This document shows positions 7,839 through 16,612 of a stretch of DNA of 28,137 nucleotides, piece after piece. The first letter of the stretch is position 1; each line of letters starts with the position of its first letter. Under the pieces are notes generated by a model that saw only the letters and a list, made by a program, of their open reading frames with translations, was not told where the DNA came from and made no database searches. This stretch comes from Leptofilum sp050292445 (GTDB taxonomy: Bacteria > Chloroflexota > Anaerolineae > Promineifilales > Promineifilaceae): contig JBNKLQ010000049.1 of NCBI GenBank assembly GCA_050292445.1, positions 1-28,137 on the forward strand. The letters are read 5' to 3'. The translations under genes were made by a program, and so were the position numbers.

Positions 7839-9143
7839 TTAGGCGTGTGCCGGAACCGGCATGTCTTCAAACTGAGCTTCTTCAGTGGACCCTTTGAGAG
7901 CGGCCGTAGACGCTTCGCCGCCAGAAACCGTCAGTTGAATCTCGTCGTAGTAGCCAGCCCCCACAAAGCTTTGGTGCTTTACCGCCCGGTAGCCATCACT
8001 GGCTTCCAGATCAAATTCGCGTTCCTGTAAGCGGGAGTAACCAGCCATCCCTTCATTTTTGTAGGCCAGGGCTAGTTCAAACATGCTGGTGTTCAGGGCA
8101 TGGAAGCCAGCCAGGGTCACAAATTGGAACTTATACCCCATTTTACCTAGCTCTACCTGGAACTTGGCAATGGTGGCTTCGTCCAAATTGCGCCGCCAGT
8201 TGAACGATGGCGAGCAGTTGTAGGCTAACATTTTGCCGGGGAACTTCTCATGGATGGCATCGGCAAATGCTTTGGCTTCGCCCAAATCTGGCTTGGAGGT
8301 TTCGCACCAGATGACGTCAGCGTATGGGGCGTAAGCCAGGCCCCGGGCAATGGCGCTTTCCAGGCCACCGGTGACATTGTAGAACCCTTCGGCGGTGCGT
8401 TCACCGGTGATAAATGGTTGATCGCGTGGATCAATGTCGCTGGTGATAAGCTGAGCCGAGTCGGCATCCGTGCGGGCGATAATTACGGTAGGCACGCCCA
8501 GCACATCAGCAGCCAATCGCGCAGAGACAAGCTTTTGGATGAATTCACGCGTGGGCACCAATACTTTGCCGCCCATGTGGCCACATTTCTTGGCGGAGGA
8601 AAGTTGATCCTCAAAATGGACACCAGCCACACCAGCTTCAATCATCATTTTCATGAGTTCAAAGGCATTCAGTGAGCCACCAAAACCAGATTCGGCATCG
8701 GCAACGATGGGGGCGAACCAGTAGACACCGTTTTGGTTGTTCATATGGTAAATCTGATCGGCGCGCATCAAGGCGTTGTTGATGCGTTGGGCCAGCTTCG
8801 GTGCGCTGTCGGCCGGATAGAGGCTTTGGTCTGGATAGGTGTGGCCCGCGTTGTTAGCGTCGGCGGCAACTTGCCAGCCACTGAGATAGATCGCTTTTAA
8901 GCCAGCCTGCACCATTTGCACGGCCTGGTTGCCGGTGAGGGCACCCAACGCATTAACATACTCTTCGCTGTGCATCAAGCGCCACAACCGTTCAGCCCCC
9001 ATACGCCCCAAAGTGTGCTCAATTTGGATGGTTCCCCGCAGACGGGCAACATCTTCGGCGGAGTACGGCCGTTCAATTCCCTGCCACCGCTTATCAAATT
9101 TCCAACTATTTTCCATCTGCGTCACATCATATTGTTTCATCAT
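7839..9143 (-). CDS. aceA: Isocitrate lyase
   Basis: The enzyme splits isocitrate into glyoxylate and succinate, the first step of the glyoxylate shunt in the cytoplasm. The protein has 434 residues, normal for the bacterial enzyme. The active-site signature Lys-Lys-Cys-Gly-His lies at residues 185-189 (catalytic Cys187). The metal-binding segment Val-Ala-Asp-Ala-Glu-Ser-Gly-Phe-Gly-Gly is at 147-156, and the Asn-Cys-Ser-Pro-Ser-Phe-Asn-Trp motif comes later. The ATG at 9143 is preferred because GGAGGA is 6 bases upstream. A GTG at 9149 overlaps that site. It follows aceB on the same strand after 85 bases, so it is probably the second gene of an aceBA transcript ending at the bidirectional terminator. 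Confidence 0.96.
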   Translation of the reverse strand: MMKQYDVTQMENSWKFDKRWQGIERPYSAEDVARLRGTIQIEHTLGRMGAERLWRLMHSEEYVNALGALTGNQAVQMVQAGLKAIYLSGWQVAADANNAGHTYPDQSLYPADSAPKLAQRINNALMRADQIYHMNNQNGVYWFAPIVADAESGFGGSLNAFELMKMMIEAGVAGVHFEDQLSSAKKCGHMGGKVLVPTREFIQKLVSARLAADVLGVPTVIIARTDADSAQLITSDIDPRDQPFITGERTAEGFYNVTGGLESAIARGLAYAPYADVIWCETSKPDLGEAKAFADAIHEKFPGKMLAYNCSPSFNWRRNLDEATIAKFQVELGKMGYKFQFVTLAGFHALNTSMFELALAYKNEGMAGYSRLQEREFDLEASDGYRAVKHQSFVGAGYYDEIQLTVSGGEASTAALKGSTEEAQFEDMPVPAHA

Positions 9144-9228
9144 GCTCACTCCTCCAAGTAAAATTTAAAAATGATTGATTAAAAATTAACGGCTCACGTT
9201 CACGATTCAACAAACGCACCGCAAAACA

Positions 9229-10812
9229 CTAACTCAAATATTCATAGGCAGGCAGCGTCAAAAATTCGGTAAATGTCTTGCCAATAATGATTTCCTCAAA
9301 CAGCTTGCCGGCATCACGATATTTGCCCTGTTCAAACTGCTCCGCTCCCACCTGACCTTTAATCTGTTGCAACACAGCGGGCACCATCTCATGGATAAGT
9401 TCTGGCGTAACGGAACGGCCGTCTGCCAGCGTGGTGCCGGGGTTGTGCAGCCATTGCCACACTTGGGCGCGAGAAATTTCGGCCGTGGCGGCATCTTCCA
9501 TCAGGTTATAAATGGGGACACAGCCGCTGCCGTCTAGCCAAGAAGCCATGTACTGAATGCCCACGTCAATGTTTGTGCGTAGTCCGGCCTCGGTGATGCT
9601 GCCTTCTGGCACAACCAGCAAATCTTTGGCGGTAATCTTCACGTCTTCACGCAGCCGACTGATTTGATTGGGGCTGGCCATCACCTTGTCAAATTCCTCT
9701 TTAGCAATGGCCACCAATGCCGGGTGAGCAACCCAGGTACCGTCGTGGCCGTCTTCGGCTTCGCGCTTTTTGTCGGCACGCACTTTGGCCAAGGCCGTTT
9801 CGTTCGCTTCAGGATCATTTTTGATGGGGATTTGGGCCGCCATGCCGCCCATGGCGTGGATGCCGCGCTTGTGACAGGTTTGGATGAGCAGCAGCGAATA
9901 CGAGCGCATCATGTGGCTGGTCATCGTCACTTCGGCCCGGTCTGGCAATACAAAATTAGGATGCTTGCGGAATTTGCGGATGGCACTGAAGATGTAGTCC
10001 CACCGGCCGCAGTTCAAACCAGAGGAATGGTCGCGCAGCTCGTATAAAATCTCATGCATCTCGAAGGCGGCCAAAATATTTTCGATGAGCACCGTGGCGC
10101 GAATGGTGCCCTGGGGCACACCCAGCATGTCCTGGGCCAGCACAAATACATCATTCCACAGGCGGGCTTCTAGATGGCTTTCTAACTTAGGCAAGTAAAA
10201 GTAGGGACCGCTGCCTTTGGCAATCAGCTTTTTGGCGTTGTGGAAGAAGAAAAGGCCAAAATCAAAGAGGGAGGCGGAAATGGGACGGCCGTTTAAAATC
10301 ATATGCTTCTCGTCCAGGTGCCAACCACGGGGTCGCACCAGCAAAGTAGCAATATTGTCATTCAGCTCGTAAAACTTGCCGTTGGGATTGGTAAAGGTAA
10401 TCGTACCGTCGATGGCGTCGCCGAGGTTAATCTGGCCGTGAATGGTGTCACACCAGGTTGGGGAATGCGAATCTTCAAAGTCGGCCATGTACATGTTGGC
10501 CCCGGAGTTCAGGGCGTTGATCACCATTTTGCGATCAACCGGACCGGTAATTTCCACACGGCGGTCCATGAGGTCGGCGGGAATGGGGGCTACTTGCCAG
10601 GCGCTGCTGCGAATTTCGGCCGTTTCGGGCAAGAAGTCCGGCATCTCCCCCGCATCCAACCGCACCTGGCGCGCAATCCGCTTTTGCAGCAGTTCCTGCC
10701 GCCGCGCCCCAAAGCGCTCTTCTAGCGCGGCAACAAAATCCAGGGCTTCGGGCGTCAAAATACGTTCAAATTCAGGCTGTTTACTGCCAGTGAGCTGAAG
10801 AGTGTGGGACAT
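9229..10812 (-). CDS. aceB: Malate synthase, A type
   Basis: The enzyme condenses glyoxylate with acetyl-CoA to malate, completing the glyoxylate shunt. At 527 residues it matches the short A-type enzymes. Visible hallmarks are Met-Ala-Asp-Phe-Glu-Asp-Ser-His-Ser-Pro-Thr-Trp (109-120), the Arg-Pro-Arg-Gly-Trp-His active-site arginine region (160-165), and the family signature Arg-Asp-His-Ser-Ser-Gly-Leu-Asn-Cys-Gly-Arg-Trp-Asp-Tyr-Ile-Phe (260-275). GGAG lies 8 bases before the ATG at 10812. The gene is first in the aceBA unit and faces away from a RamB/ScfR-type regulator. A near-consensus promoter and two palindromes lie in the shared upstream region. Confidence 0.97.
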   Translation of the reverse strand: MSHTLQLTGSKQPEFERILTPEALDFVAALEERFGARRQELLQKRIARQVRLDAGEMPDFLPETAEIRSSAWQVAPIPADLMDRRVEITGPVDRKMVINALNSGANMYMADFEDSHSPTWCDTIHGQINLGDAIDGTITFTNPNGKFYELNDNIATLLVRPRGWHLDEKHMILNGRPISASLFDFGLFFFHNAKKLIAKGSGPYFYLPKLESHLEARLWNDVFVLAQDMLGVPQGTIRATVLIENILAAFEMHEILYELRDHSSGLNCGRWDYIFSAIRKFRKHPNFVLPDRAEVTMTSHMMRSYSLLLIQTCHKRGIHAMGGMAAQIPIKNDPEANETALAKVRADKKREAEDGHDGTWVAHPALVAIAKEEFDKVMASPNQISRLREDVKITAKDLLVVPEGSITEAGLRTNIDVGIQYMASWLDGSGCVPIYNLMEDAATAEISRAQVWQWLHNPGTTLADGRSVTPELIHEMVPAVLQQIKGQVGAEQFEQGKYRDAGKLFEEIIIGKTFTEFLTLPAYEYLS

Positions 10813-10865
10813 TTCGTAGGCTCCTTGGTAATTCTCAAGTTCGCTGCTTGTAAGAAATTCTCGAT

Positions 10866-10881
10866 TAGCGAATATTCGCTA
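10866..10881. promoter_or_regulatory. Palindromic operator candidate 1 (aceBA proximal)
   Basis: TAGCGAATATTCGCTA is a perfect 16-bp palindrome just downstream of the predicted aceBA start point (about +6 to +21), a position suited to repression. A related copy lies at 10950-10965. A partial direct copy of its right half and flank (TTCGCTGCTTGT) also occurs around 10839-10850. Confidence 0.7.
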
Positions 10882-10893
10882 CTTGTGAAGAAA

Positions 10894-10921
10894 AGTATAA
10901 ACGAAAGAAACGTCCTGTCAA
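10894..10921 (-). promoter_or_regulatory. Sigma-70-like promoter of aceBA
   Basis: On the minus strand TTGACA (10916-10921) and TATACT (10894-10899) are separated by 16 bases. The start point would be near 10887, leaving a leader of about 75 bases before aceB. Confidence 0.72.
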
Positions 10922-10949
10922 GGGTGAATTGGCTATTTTCTAGAATCTA

Positions 10950-10965
10950 TAGCGAAAATTCGCTA
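10950..10965. promoter_or_regulatory. Palindromic operator candidate 2 (regulator proximal)
   Basis: TAGCGAAAATTCGCTA has the same half-sites as operator 1 with a changed centre. The two centres are 84 bp apart, close to eight helical turns. The site is about 70 bases upstream of the aceBA start and about 73 bases before the regulator ATG, so it could serve both genes. Confidence 0.68.
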
Positions 10966-11037
10966 AAAGATGTATCATTACCAGCACACAGTATCGGCTA
11001 CGTCTACTATAGATCTAAACCATAAAGCGAGTCTTTT

Positions 11038-12543
11038 ATGAATAACCTCATCAACATCATTTTTGGGATGAAAGTACGCCAGGCACGGCTGGAAACGAAT
11101 CTCACGCTTTCTGAATTTGCCAACCAGTGCGAATTATCTCCCTCTTACGTCACGGAAATTGAAAAAGGGCGCAAATATCCCCGCGCCGACAAAATCATGC
11201 GCATGGCTGAAGTTTTAGATAAGCCTTATGATGAGCTTGTCTCCATCACCCTTTCCCCCTCGATGACCTATCTCAGCACCACTTTAAAGTCAATGACTTT
11301 TCAGCGCTTTCCTTTTGAAGAGTTTGGCCTGGAAATGGGTGATTTGGTGACGCTGCTGACGCGGGAGCCGGAAAAAGCGAGTGCTTTGTTACACGCCATG
11401 TTGGAAATCGGCCGTCGCTATGGCCTGCATGAAGAAGATTTTTTGCGGGCGGCGCTGCGCTCTTACCAGGAAATCCACGAGAATTACTTCCAGGAGTTGG
11501 AAGATACTGCCCAGGAATTTATTGGGAGATTGGGCGAAAAGTATGGCTTATCTGCCGATCCCCCAGCCAGCCGAAAAGCTTTGGATGCAATCTTGCGCGA
11601 TGAGTATGGGTATGAAATCGATCTGGAAATTATTCACAACCAGCCAGCACTGACAAAATATCGGGCAGTCTTTTTTGAAGGCAAACAGCCTCGTTTACTG
11701 ATTAACAATGCCCTGAGTGAGCGACAGATAAAGTTTATCCTGGCACGCGAGGTGGGCTATCAACATCTCAAGCTTAAAGAACGCTCTTTTGCCTCAACAC
11801 CGGATCAAATCAACTCTTTCCAGCAAATTTTGAATGACTTTAAGGCCGCTTATTTTGGTGGAGCATTGCTCATGCCCCGGCCGCATATGCTGTCTGATTT
11901 GCAACATTTTTTTGAACAACCTACCTGGACGCCCCACCTGATGCTGGCCATGCTGGACAAATATCATGTGACACCAGAGATGTTGTTCTATCGCTTTAGT
12001 GAACTTATTCCCCAATTTTTCGGCGTGAAGCTGCACTTTTTGCGCTTTCACCATCGGGAAAACAGCGGCACTTACCAGCTGATTAAGCAGCTGAACATGA
12101 ACCAACTCATCGTGCCCAGCGGGATTGGCCTACTGGAACATCACTGTCGGCGCTGGCTGTCTGTGCGGCTGCTGCAAGAGCTGGAGGAGACCGCCGATGT
12201 GCCGACGGCCTCTGACCAGCCGCATGTGGGCGTGCAGCTGTCTGAATTTATGGAGTCGCAAGACCGGTTTTTGTGTTTGGGTTTTTCGCGAGAGCTAAGT
12301 CTATCGCCGGGGGTCACCAGCAGCGTGATTGTGGGTTTTCGGGTGGAGCCGGATTTAAGAAACACGATCCGGTTTGCGCAGGACCCGGCTATTCCGCGTG
12401 TGATCATCAATGAAACTTGTGAGCGATGTCCATTAACGGCCGAACAATGCCGGGAACGCGCCGTAGAGCCAACAATTTTGTGGGAGCAGCAAAAAGAGCG
12501 GGACCGCAAACTGGCTTTGATGGAAATCCAAAATCAACTGTAA
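11038..12543 (+). CDS. RamB/ScfR-type XRE regulator of acetate metabolism
   Basis: The 501-residue protein begins with an XRE/Cro helix-turn-helix (about residues 11-66, including Ser-Pro-Ser-Tyr-Val-Thr-Glu-Ile-Glu-Lys-Gly-Arg). An IrrE/ImmA-like central region follows in which the metallopeptidase motif is absent (Ala-Arg-Glu-Val-Gly-Tyr-Gln-His, 236-243). The C-terminal domain (DUF2083-like) contains Cys461, Cys464 and Cys471 in a Cys-x2-Cys-Pro-Leu pattern. This is the layout of the short-chain fatty-acyl regulators that include RamB, which controls isocitrate lyase and malate synthase in actinobacteria. Its divergent position from aceBA supports the same job here. The ligand, probably an acyl-CoA, is inferred. 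The gene contains no exact ACGGCCGT, unlike most neighbours. Confidence 0.88.
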   Translation: MNNLINIIFGMKVRQARLETNLTLSEFANQCELSPSYVTEIEKGRKYPRADKIMRMAEVLDKPYDELVSITLSPSMTYLSTTLKSMTFQRFPFEEFGLEMGDLVTLLTREPEKASALLHAMLEIGRRYGLHEEDFLRAALRSYQEIHENYFQELEDTAQEFIGRLGEKYGLSADPPASRKALDAILRDEYGYEIDLEIIHNQPALTKYRAVFFEGKQPRLLINNALSERQIKFILAREVGYQHLKLKERSFASTPDQINSFQQILNDFKAAYFGGALLMPRPHMLSDLQHFFEQPTWTPHLMLAMLDKYHVTPEMLFYRFSELIPQFFGVKLHFLRFHHRENSGTYQLIKQLNMNQLIVPSGIGLLEHHCRRWLSVRLLQELEETADVPTASDQPHVGVQLSEFMESQDRFLCLGFSRELSLSPGVTSSVIVGFRVEPDLRNTIRFAQDPAIPRVIINETCERCPLTAEQCRERAVEPTILWEQQKERDRKLALMEIQNQL

Positions 12544-12577
12544 CTGTTCAGATGCGATGCACTTTTTCCAGACCAAT

Positions 12578-15388
12578 TTACTCTGAAGTTGCTAAGTGCA
12601 GGTGCGTTGCGCCTTCTTCATGGTCTAAAGTGTAAGTTTCAATTGCCGTCGCCAGCCCTTCCATACGGACGGGTTTGCTGAGGTAATCATCCATACCCGC
12701 CGCCAGGAAACGTTCACGATCCCCTTTGAGGGCGTTGGCGGTGAGAGCGATGATGTAGGGCTGCTGGGCGAGCGTCTTATCTTGGCGAATACGTTCCGTG
12801 GCGGTGAGACCATCCATTTCTGGCATCTGCACATCCATGAAAATGAGATCGTAAGTGGATTGTTCCAGGGCCGCCAGCACTTCATGCCCGTTTTTGGCCA
12901 CCTGTGCCTTATGACCCAATCGCTCTAACATGCGCAGCGTCACTTTCTGGTTGATTTTGTTATCTTCAGCCAGCAAGATGCGCAGTTGCGGTGAGTTTGT
13001 TCCGACGGTATTGGTTACGGCCGTTTCCATTGAACCTCTCCTATCTTTTCTATTTAACAATAAATGCTCCAAAGCGCGGCGTAGGTTTTGTGGCTTGACC
13101 GGCTTGGTAATTTGCATGGCAAATAATCCTTTGGCAGCAGAATTCAGAGATTTTCCTATGGAACTGAGCAAAATTAAGGGGAACGGCCGTTGCCCCTCCA
13201 CCTCTTTCATCGCCTGAGCCAACATTACCCCATCCATCTGCGGCATTTGCATATCGATGATGCCTAAATCAAACTGCTGGCCTTGTGCCAGCAACGCCAG
13301 TGCTTTTTCCCCCGAGTCCACCAGATGGGAATCCGCCTGCCAACGATACAAATAATGCTTAAGGATCAGCCGGTTGATGTCGTTATCATCCACGACCAGG
13401 ATGCGTTGGCCTTGTAAGGATTGGGGGAAAACGGCCGTTGTCGAACTTTTCACCGTCTTTGCCATCTCAACCAAAACAGTGAAGCTAAAAGTTGAGCCAA
13501 CGTCTGGCGTGCTTTCCACCCACAAACGGCCACCCATCGCCTCTACCAATCGTTTACTAATCGCCAGACCTAAGCCGGTACCACCATATTGGCGCGTCGT
13601 CGAGGAATCCACCTGGCTAAAGGATTGAAACAGTCGGTCCATCTGTTCTGGGGGAATACCAATACCGGTATCCAGCACCGAAAACCTGAGTTCCCGCATT
13701 TGATCTTCAGTGCTAAGCTGAGTAACCGACATAAAAACTTCCCCCTTGTTGGTAAACTTAACAGCGTTACTCAGCAAATTGACCAAAATCTGGCGCAGTC
13801 GCGTTACGTCTCCTATGAGCGTTTCAGGAATCTGATCATCAATGAGATACGCTAGTTCCAATCCTTTTTCTGTTGCCGCAGCGACGTTCATATCCAGCGC
13901 ATCTTCCACGCATTCACGCAAGTTAAAAGCAACCTCCTCCAATTCCAGTTTGCCCGCTTCTATTTTGGAGAAATCAAGAATATTGTTGATGATGTCAAGA
14001 AGACCATCACTGCTGATGTGGATAGTCTCCAAAAAATCGCGCTGTTCATGGCTGAGCGGCGTATCCAACAGCAGCCCCGTCAAGCCAATGATGGCGTTCA
14101 TTGGCGTACGGATTTCATGACTCATGTTGGCCAAAAAATCACTTTTGGCTTGATTGGCAACCTCAGCCGCCTTTTTGGCCTTTTCCGATTCATGATAAAG
14201 GTGTGCTTTTTCAATGGCACCGGCTAACTGCCCGGCAATTGTTTCGGCAAGTCTCATGTCATCTTTCGTAAAATAGTAGCCTGGCGTTGTGCGATCAATA
14301 CCAATGCTGCCAATGATTTTGCCTAGCACGCGCAGGGGAATCAGCATGATGCTGTGGATGCCTCGTGCCTTATTCAGCTCGCGGAGATCCTCGTACAGCG
14401 GATCCGTTTGCGCATTTTCCACAATAAAAGATTCTCCGCGTTCTATAACACGCCGATGAGCTGGATTATTTAAGGGCAGCACTAACCCCACCGAACTCTC
14501 TACAGAATCCTGATTATAGTTTGCTACCACACGTAATTCCGTGCGATCTTCATTTAATAGTGCAATGCCGGTACCACGAGCGTAAAGCAAGTGCGTCATT
14601 TCTTTGGCCACAATAGCGAGCGTGGTTTGCAAATCCAGGGTGTCATTCAGCGCCCTTGAAATGAAATTCAAGGTGATTAAATGGAAAACGTGATTTTTTA
14701 ATTTTTCGTTGGCTCTCTTGCTCTCTACAATCGATTCCTCCAGGGCCTGGGTTCGGGTAAGAACTTTCACCTCTAGTTCCTGGCTCAGAGTCTGTAGCTC
14801 CTGGTTGCTTTGCCGGGCCGTGCGAAGGGCATTCTGCATGTTACTAATAAGCAGGTAGATCATGATGCCACTTAAAAGCAGAACAACGGTGTAATCCGTC
14901 ATGATTACTTGAATCGGATCGGATCCAGACGCGGCTCTTAAGCCAACTGACTCTAGATAAACAATACTCCAGCCTGCGGCAATGGTTAAGCCAATAAACA
15001 CCATAGCCAACCGCCAACCAGAAAGCAGGCTAGCCACCAGGACGACAATCAAATAGCCCATAAAAGAAGAGTCTTTTACACCATCTGCACTCCAGGCAAA
15101 CGTCGTCACTATCAGCCAACCCGCTGAAACCACGGCGTAGATACCAAACTGTATATAGCGGAGCCGCGTCATGATGTAGATACCCGTAAAGATCACAACA
15201 GCTCCAGCAAAAATAAATGACTCTTCTGAGATTAGTTGGTAATTGCCAGTAAGCAAGTGAGCAAAATATTGAAATGTTAGTAACCCGATAAGACAAAGAA
15301 GAATGACGTTAAGAAGACGGGCCCGGCCATTGATTACCTCATCTTCATATACGGGTGGCGCGAAGTTTTGTTTAAGCCTATCAAGCAT
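12578..15388 (-). CDS. Hybrid sensor histidine kinase with two receiver domains
   Basis: This 936-residue protein begins with about six membrane segments (residues 25-185), then a coiled-coil linker (190-235). Next come a GAF domain (about 245-395), a DHp domain with phospho-accepting His424 in Ser-His-Glu-Ile-Arg-Thr-Pro, and an ATP-binding domain (Ser-Asn-Ala-Val-Lys-Phe, Asp-Thr-Gly-Ile-Gly-Ile-Pro, Gly-Gly-Thr-Gly-Leu-Gly-Leu). Two receiver domains follow, with phospho-acceptors at about Asp712 and Asp852, each with its acidic pair and conserved Lys. No Hpt domain follows, so a separate phosphotransfer protein is expected. The ATG at 15388 is preferred over a TTG one codon earlier; AAGGA lies upstream. 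It is convergent with the RamB-type gene. The signal is unknown. Confidence 0.95.
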   Translation of the reverse strand: MLDRLKQNFAPPVYEDEVINGRARLLNVILLCLIGLLTFQYFAHLLTGNYQLISEESFIFAGAVVIFTGIYIMTRLRYIQFGIYAVVSAGWLIVTTFAWSADGVKDSSFMGYLIVVLVASLLSGWRLAMVFIGLTIAAGWSIVYLESVGLRAASGSDPIQVIMTDYTVVLLLSGIMIYLLISNMQNALRTARQSNQELQTLSQELEVKVLTRTQALEESIVESKRANEKLKNHVFHLITLNFISRALNDTLDLQTTLAIVAKEMTHLLYARGTGIALLNEDRTELRVVANYNQDSVESSVGLVLPLNNPAHRRVIERGESFIVENAQTDPLYEDLRELNKARGIHSIMLIPLRVLGKIIGSIGIDRTTPGYYFTKDDMRLAETIAGQLAGAIEKAHLYHESEKAKKAAEVANQAKSDFLANMSHEIRTPMNAIIGLTGLLLDTPLSHEQRDFLETIHISSDGLLDIINNILDFSKIEAGKLELEEVAFNLRECVEDALDMNVAAATEKGLELAYLIDDQIPETLIGDVTRLRQILVNLLSNAVKFTNKGEVFMSVTQLSTEDQMRELRFSVLDTGIGIPPEQMDRLFQSFSQVDSSTTRQYGGTGLGLAISKRLVEAMGGRLWVESTPDVGSTFSFTVLVEMAKTVKSSTTAVFPQSLQGQRILVVDDNDINRLILKHYLYRWQADSHLVDSGEKALALLAQGQQFDLGIIDMQMPQMDGVMLAQAMKEVEGQRPFPLILLSSIGKSLNSAAKGLFAMQITKPVKPQNLRRALEHLLLNRKDRRGSMETAVTNTVGTNSPQLRILLAEDNKINQKVTLRMLERLGHKAQVAKNGHEVLAALEQSTYDLIFMDVQMPEMDGLTATERIRQDKTLAQQPYIIALTANALKGDRERFLAAGMDDYLSKPVRMEGLATAIETYTLDHEEGATHLHLATSE

Positions 15389-15663
15389 CAAGATTTTCCT
15401 TAATCAACCTGCATACGGCCGTTACTTCTGGACTGTAGTTTAACTGAACACAAATCTATTCTTGTCCATAATGCAGCTCAGCTATTTTATTTTTTTGCAG
15501 CAGCTGGAAAGTTTGCCTTAGGACTAAAATTGACTTGCGTTGGACTGATTAGTATACCTGTATTGTGAGGACGATAACCTGCCCTGACAAGCTGACTTTA
15601 GTCCCTGAATTATAGGGGGGAATAACCATTAGGTACATTTTTCAGTTAAGTGGGGAAAGCGGT
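15389..15663. other. Gap between kinase and acyltransferase genes
   Basis: These 275 bases are AT-rich and include one ACGGCCGT (15415-15422). No convincing ORF, inverted repeat or paired -35/-10 was found. A TATACT on the minus strand near 15550 lacks a good -35. The kinase promoter probably lies here. Confidence 0.4.
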
Positions 15664-16461
15664 TTACCCATGCTTGTTGTTATCTTCCCATCGGCCAAGA
15701 TGATGCTGGATAAATTCAAGGACTTGATGATGAGCCTCTTTGCTGTTTTCTACCGAGAACGGCCGTCCAAACGTCAGGTAAATTTGTTTGCTGCGATCCA
15801 GAGGGCCAAAGTCGCGCAAGTAACGGCCGTTTATCAAAAAGTCTGTCTTCACGGCAATGGGCACCACCGATACACCAGCTCGTTTGGCCAGCTTAATGCC
15901 CAGAGAGTTGAATTCGGCAGGAATGAACGTAGCGGTACGGGTATGTTGGGGGAAAAGAAGGATGGAACGGCCGTTTTGTAACTTTTGCACACCTTCCACC
16001 AGCACCTTTTGCAAATCCTCACGCGGGTTGGCACGCCCCACAGTAATGGGATCGCGTGCGCCAATTACCGGGCCAAATACCGGATATCGCGTCAATGATT
16101 CCTTAACCACAAAGTTGATGTCCTGCGGCAGCGGCAATAGACAGCCAAAAATGTTGCCCTCCAGGCTGCTCATGTGGTTGCTGACAAACACAACTGGATC
16201 AGTGAGATTGCGAATATTGTCTAAGCCGTTAATGTGAAAACGGCCGCCGCTCCCCTCAGCCATCTTAAAAATAGCATACGCTGTCTCGGCCCAAGCCGCC
16301 CGATCATATTTACCCTGGGCGACGAGCCAGCGGGCCTTGATAATTTCCCAAATAAAATGACCATGTAGGTACAGGCGGCTGCCCAGCGCCAGCCGATCCA
16401 GCAGGCGGCGCGGGGTATCTGGTGGCGTGTCGTAGGTATCGTGGGGAAAGTAGGGATTCAT
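15664..16461 (-). CDS. PlsC-like lysophospholipid acyltransferase
   Basis: This lysophosphatidate-acyltransferase-type protein acts on membrane lipids by transferring an acyl chain. It has 265 residues from ATG 16461; an upstream TTG at 16536 would give 290. The block-I motif is Ser-Asn-His-Met-Ser-Ser-Leu-Glu, an His-x4-Glu form in place of the usual His-x4-Asp. The block-III motif Phe-Pro-Glu-Gly-Thr-Arg appears as Leu-Phe-Pro-Gln-His-Thr-Arg. A Val-Val-Pro-Ile-Ala block IV is present. These substitutions place it in a divergent subgroup, so the acyl acceptor is uncertain. No ribosome binding site is visible at either start. A TATAAT sits 8 bases before ATG 16461, so a leaderless message is possible. 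Confidence 0.82.
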   Translation of the reverse strand: MNPYFPHDTYDTPPDTPRRLLDRLALGSRLYLHGHFIWEIIKARWLVAQGKYDRAAWAETAYAIFKMAEGSGGRFHINGLDNIRNLTDPVVFVSNHMSSLEGNIFGCLLPLPQDINFVVKESLTRYPVFGPVIGARDPITVGRANPREDLQKVLVEGVQKLQNGRSILLFPQHTRTATFIPAEFNSLGIKLAKRAGVSVVPIAVKTDFLINGRYLRDFGPLDRSKQIYLTFGRPFSVENSKEAHHQVLEFIQHHLGRWEDNNKHG

Positions 16462-16468
16462 GCCGGGG

Positions 16469-16474
16469 ATTATA
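16469..16474 (-). promoter_or_regulatory. TATAAT -10 element close to acyltransferase ATG
   Basis: A perfect TATAAT on the minus strand would start transcription within a base or two of ATG 16461. The -35 is weak (TTGCTG with a 19-base spacer). This supports the shorter start and a leaderless transcript, but only moderately. Confidence 0.35.
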
Positions 16475-16612
16475 CCTGGAACAGAAGATGAATCAGCAAA
16501 TCGGCCGTTTGCCACGTAAGCGAAACTGTTTGCCAAAGCATGAAGGAAAAATCAAAGATTGATCAATTAAAAATCTGCCAAATCCGCGTAATCTTTTGAT
16601 AAAAATCTCAGC

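Noticed and set aside
11740..11770. Active IrrE/ImmA metallopeptidase in the RamB-type protein
   Set aside because: The expected His-Glu-x2-His motif is replaced by Ala-Arg-Glu-Val-Gly-Tyr-Gln-His, as in non-peptidase members of this regulator group.
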